NCBI RefSeq assembly: GCF_039542905.1 | Contig: NZ_BAABIS010000001.1 | Location: 8,432,001-8,496,000 of the forward strand | Reading direction: 5' to 3' | Length of the DNA: 64,000 nucleotides | From: Kitasatospora terrestris | GTDB taxonomy: Bacteria > Actinomycetota > Actinomycetes > Streptomycetales > Streptomycetaceae | In this document: positions 63,181-64,000 of the stretch, in pieces | Layout of the letters: every line of letters begins with the position of its first letter | How positions within the stretch are numbered: the stretch's first letter is position 1 | Notes under the pieces: generated by a model | Seen by the model: only the letters and a program-made list of their open reading frames with translations | Databases searched by the model: none | What the model was told of the DNA's origin: nothing | Translations under genes and position numbers: made by a program

Positions 63181-63534
63181 TCAGAGGTGGTTGCGGTTGG
63201 TGTAGTAGTCGCCGACCTGCTGGCGGTACGCCGGGTCGTCGGTGTGCTCGTCCTTGTGGAACTCGGGGGAGTTCTTGATCTCCTCCTTGCTGCGGCCGAC
63301 CCACACGGTCTTCTCGTTCGCGTCGACGCGGGTGATGACGCCCGCCGGGAGGAGCACCTCGCGGCCGAAGATCCACGGGCCGGTGTCCACCACGATGTGT
63401 GCGGTGTCGACGTCCTCGGTGTGCTTGTCCACCTTGCCGATGTGGCCGTCGGTGGCCTCCACCCGGAAGCCGGTCAGGTCGCTGCCCGCCACGTAGCCCC
63501 CGGCACCCTCGTAGCCCCACAGTCCGCTGCTCAC
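63181..63534 (-). CDS. PRC-barrel domain protein
   Basis: A 117-residue soluble protein. The PRC-barrel runs from GSDLTGFRVEATDGHIGKVD to TRVDANEKTVWVGRSKEEIK, followed by an acidic tail with YRQQVGDYYTNRNHL. GTG 63534 has GGAGG five bases upstream. Stand-alone PRC-barrel proteins of this type are common in actinomycetes, often stress-related; function unproven. Confidence 0.9.
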   Translation of the reverse strand: MSSGLWGYEGAGGYVAGSDLTGFRVEATDGHIGKVDKHTEDVDTAHIVVDTGPWIFGREVLLPAGVITRVDANEKTVWVGRSKEEIKNSPEFHKDEHTDDPAYRQQVGDYYTNRNHL

Positions 63535-63734
63535 AGCTGCCTCCTCGTCGGCTGGTCCTGCTCTGACGCGGGGGCGGCTACCCGGCGGCCGGGGGCGTAT
63601 TCGCGCGACTTTCCCGGCCGGCGGTGTGCCGGCCGGTCAGAGTTCGGCGTCGCGACGGTTCGGGCGCCGGGGGGTGTCGGGGCGAATGTACGGGGCAGGC
63701 GGTGCGGCACCGGATGTCTGTGGAGGCCATGCTC

Positions 63735-63884
63735 ATGATGTTCCTGATGTTGCTTGCGTTGCTGGCGGTCGTTGCTGTGGCGGCCGTCGAGGCGTCCATG
63801 AGCCCGAACGGGCGTCACCGCGGGCGCCGCCGGCTCGTGCACGCCGGGCCGGAGCACCGCGGTCCCGGCCGCCACCGTCGCTGA
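63735..63884 (+). CDS. Small single-span membrane protein
   Basis: A 49-residue frame: MMFLMLLALLAVVAVAAVEA, then a basic tail with RHRGRRR and RHRR at the end. A GGAGG lies eight bases before ATG 63735; ATG 63714 and 63729 are alternatives. The hydrophobic-basic layout suggests an inner-membrane peptide. Low complexity means the call is uncertain. From 63885 to the end of the window nothing is supported. Confidence 0.5.
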   Translation: MMFLMLLALLAVVAVAAVEASMSPNGRHRGRRRLVHAGPEHRGPGRHRR

Positions 63885-64000
63885 CCCCGGGCCAGAGCGC
63901 CGTCCAGCCGCAAGGCCGTCCCCGTCCCCGCGGCTCGTCGGGCGCTGGTGCTCGCCGGGAACGCGCAGAGAGGCGCACAGCGCCCTCCGCTTCGGCGTAC

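Overview
The window is very GC-rich actinobacterial DNA with strong G/C bias at third codon positions and many GTG and TTG starts. A WhiB-type Fe-S regulator, an SsgA-like protein, a CebR-type operator, a DtxR/DmdR-type iron box, a DUF4193 protein and several SpoIIE-type phosphatases point to the family Streptomycetaceae (Streptomyces or Kitasatospora). The many decayed genes, the IS110 element and the lack of core housekeeping operons suggest an accessory or arm region of the chromosome; that placement is inference.

Left part (1-13 kb): a TetR regulator is divergent from an unusual alpha/beta-hydrolase-Rossmann fusion and shares a palindromic operator with it. Next come a deleted LacI remnant, a YhgE/Pip-like membrane protein, a maltokinase-cap protein, a secreted GH9 cellulase with CBM2 under a perfect CebR box, small unknown genes, an NAD-dependent epimerase, a tautomerase-like protein and an iron-regulated siderophore-interacting protein.

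13-21 kb: a TetR/thioesterase pair, then a triple fusion (sugar-type ABC ATPase + SpoIIE phosphatase + RsbW-like ATPase), the first of three GH16-like paralogues, the broken tail of a glycosidase, and a 964-residue GAF/PAS/SpoIIE/ATPase signalling protein. 21-31 kb: a sugar uptake locus (binding lipoprotein, two permeases, SIS-domain sugar isomerase), a divergent secreted RICIN-lectin protein and a DeoR regulator. No importer ATPase gene is present, so a shared MsiK-type ATPase is likely.

31-45 kb: two more GH16-like genes, a zinc-finger/HTH protein with a tandem operator, a PAS-SpoIIE phosphatase, VOC, WhiB, glutamine amidotransferase, an MFS exporter coupled to an NTF2-like protein, a TetR/DUF1772 pair with two operators, an SsgA-like gene, a variant initiator tRNA and a GlsB/YeaQ protein. 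45-64 kb is rich in gene wreckage: an FAD monooxygenase tail, a sugar-binding protein tail abutting a lectin tail, a frameshifted serine hydrolase, a decayed FxLD-system methyltransferase, an IS3 OrfA scrap and a GvpL/F remnant. Intact genes among these include a GNAT, a LacI regulator, an M23 peptidase, an SGNH esterase with a repeat domain, a PBP4-type carboxypeptidase, a YdjM-like protein, an IS110 transposase and a PRC-barrel protein.

No rRNA, CRISPR array or intact biosynthetic cluster was seen. The most unusual items are the ABC-SpoIIE-ATPase fusion, the tandem GTCAGG-N5-CCTGAC operators, the family of three GH16-like paralogues and the variant initiator tRNA.
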